Shown one piece after another: positions 63,192-64,000 of a stretch of DNA of 64,000 bases. The notes under the pieces were generated by a model, which saw nothing but the letters and a program-made list of their open reading frames with translations, made no database searches and had not been told where the DNA came from. This stretch comes from SAR202 cluster bacterium. GTDB taxonomy: Bacteria > Chloroflexota > Dehalococcoidia > UBA6926 > VFHL01. The position numbers were made by a program, and so were the translations under genes. How positions within the stretch are numbered: the first letter of the stretch is position 1; each line of letters begins with the position of its first letter. The stretch covers positions 136,671 through 200,670 of the forward strand of contig VFHL01000006.1 in NCBI GenBank assembly GCA_009392005.1, in the 5' to 3' direction.

Positions 63192-64000
63192 TATGTCCAA
63201 TCCTATCAAACGTATTTTAATCACAGGCGCAACAGGTTACATTGCCGATCAAATGTTGCCAACTTTCAAGGAAAAATATGCGACAGTTCTGATCGACACC
63301 CGCAAAGAAAATCGTCGGGGAGAACCAGTGAGTGATGTCAATATCGTCGATTTGATCGATCCCGATATCAGTGCGTACAAAGATCTTTTCACTAATGTTG
63401 ATGCCGTGATACACCTCGCGTACAAAAGCAGAGATGGGGATCCGATCGACCACTTTTATGATGAAAAAGAAAATGTCGAGATGGCTTACAACGTTTTCAG
63501 GGCAGCGTACGAATCGGGTGTGCCACGCGTCGTCATGGCCAGCTCGAATCATGCAGCTGACTGGTATGAACATGCTTTAATCCATCATCAAAATTTGGAC
63601 CTGATAGAGCCTTTGGATTTGCCGCTATCAGACAATTTCTATGGATGGGCCAAGGCTTCGTATGAACATCTAGGATTTCTTTTTGCTGCCGGAGGCTTGG
63701 GGACCGGAGTTGATGGAGCCGGTCCTGGAAATCTTGTCGAAGGGAATTTGGGGAGTGGAAGGAAAATGGGCGTGGTGATGGTGCGCATTGGCGCTCCCCG
63801 TCATCTCGACAAAAATCTTTATGGGGACAATCAGGTCGCATTCAAACGTGACCTTGGGGCTTACATAAGCCCAAGAGATATCACGCAACTATTCACGAAG
63901 GCCATGGAAACGGAACCAATCGAAAATGAACATGGAATCCCATGGCAAGTTGTCTACGGGATCAGTAACAATACCCGCGCTTTCTGGTCTCTCAAAAGTG
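63192..64000 (+). CDS. NAD-dependent epimerase/dehydratase family protein (truncated by window end)
   Basis: Not in the ORF track because no stop falls inside the window. The ATG at 63192 opens a frame running at least 269 residues to the edge. It has the extended-SDR Rossmann loop ITGATGYIA (last Gly replaced by Ala), VIHLAYKSR, a MASSNHA serine and YGWAKASYE (YxxxK). The pattern resembles uronate dehydrogenase and related sugar oxidoreductases. A Gly-rich insert (GTGVDGAGPGN, then NLGSGRKMG) after the active site is unusual and may reflect a local expansion. Confidence 0.8.

Overview
The window reads as a chromosome segment of a free-living, aerobic, low-to-medium GC bacterium. It is most likely a marine Chloroflexota of the Dehalococcoidia/SAR202 type. 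This is inference from gene content: an Alternative Complex III cluster, an ADP-forming acyl-CoA synthetase pair, a NIPSNAP protein, a heterodimeric ABC exporter, unlinked crotonases, and many lipoproteins with Thr/Pro-rich linkers. There is no 16S or other decisive marker.

Layout. 1-5.1 kb (minus): MrfA/YprA-type helicase, malate synthase and a zinc alcohol dehydrogenase. 5.3-10.8 kb (plus): YeiH-like transporter, threonine synthase, beta and alpha subunits of an ADP-forming acyl-CoA synthetase, double-NIPSNAP protein. 10.8-19 kb (plus): tRNA-Ser, miaB, the de novo NAD genes nadA-nadB-nadC, an MFS carrier and two tandem cyclophilins. 19-29.2 kb (minus): tatC, a nitroreductase and a complete ACIII cluster. 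In that cluster ActB is split into two genes, the ActE-like cytochrome c carries a fused cupredoxin, a CRP/FNR-type palindrome lies upstream, and TatC can export the Tat-signal subunit. 29.6-33.8 kb (plus): rdgB, moaA, an SDR lacking the catalytic lysine, and modA-modB without modC. 33.9-38.8 kb (minus): ABC exporter pair, tRNA-Gln, a crotonase. 39-41.2 kb (plus): groES-groEL with a promoter, a CIRCE operator and a terminator. 41.2-44.7 kb (minus): dtd, an FmdB zinc ribbon, a VTT/DedA protein and a three-gene TPP-dependent decarboxylase-like set. 44.9-45.2 kb: four tRNAs behind one promoter. 45.5-51.2 kb: gamma-glutamyltransferase, a crotonase, a GNAT protein, a secreted tandem-repeat protein and a two-component system.

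The most notable region is 51.2-54.6 kb. A cobalamin-binding regulator carries the residues used by the AdoCbl photoreceptor CarH (WH-x8-EH and ExHxxG), but its DNA-binding domain is a C-terminal XRE-type HTH. Divergent from it is a gene absent from the ORF track: a SelW/Rdx-family selenoprotein whose CxxU motif uses an in-frame UGA, followed by a SECIS-like hairpin. Between them lie a TTGACA-N17-TATATA promoter framed by an inverted repeat and a roughly 300-nt structured leader. Next to this, the 3' half of a tRNA-Val gene is duplicated 1.48 kb downstream, the signature of integration at a tRNA.

53.2-60.3 kb is accessory: a TPR protein, a large HExxH lipoprotein, a glycosidase-like lipoprotein and a secreted HNH nuclease. 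Two of these genes share a near-identical 5' leader. The window closes with a zinc-ribbon DEAD-box helicase, a six-helix membrane protein and a truncated NAD-dependent epimerase. No CRISPR array, transposase or integrase gene was seen.
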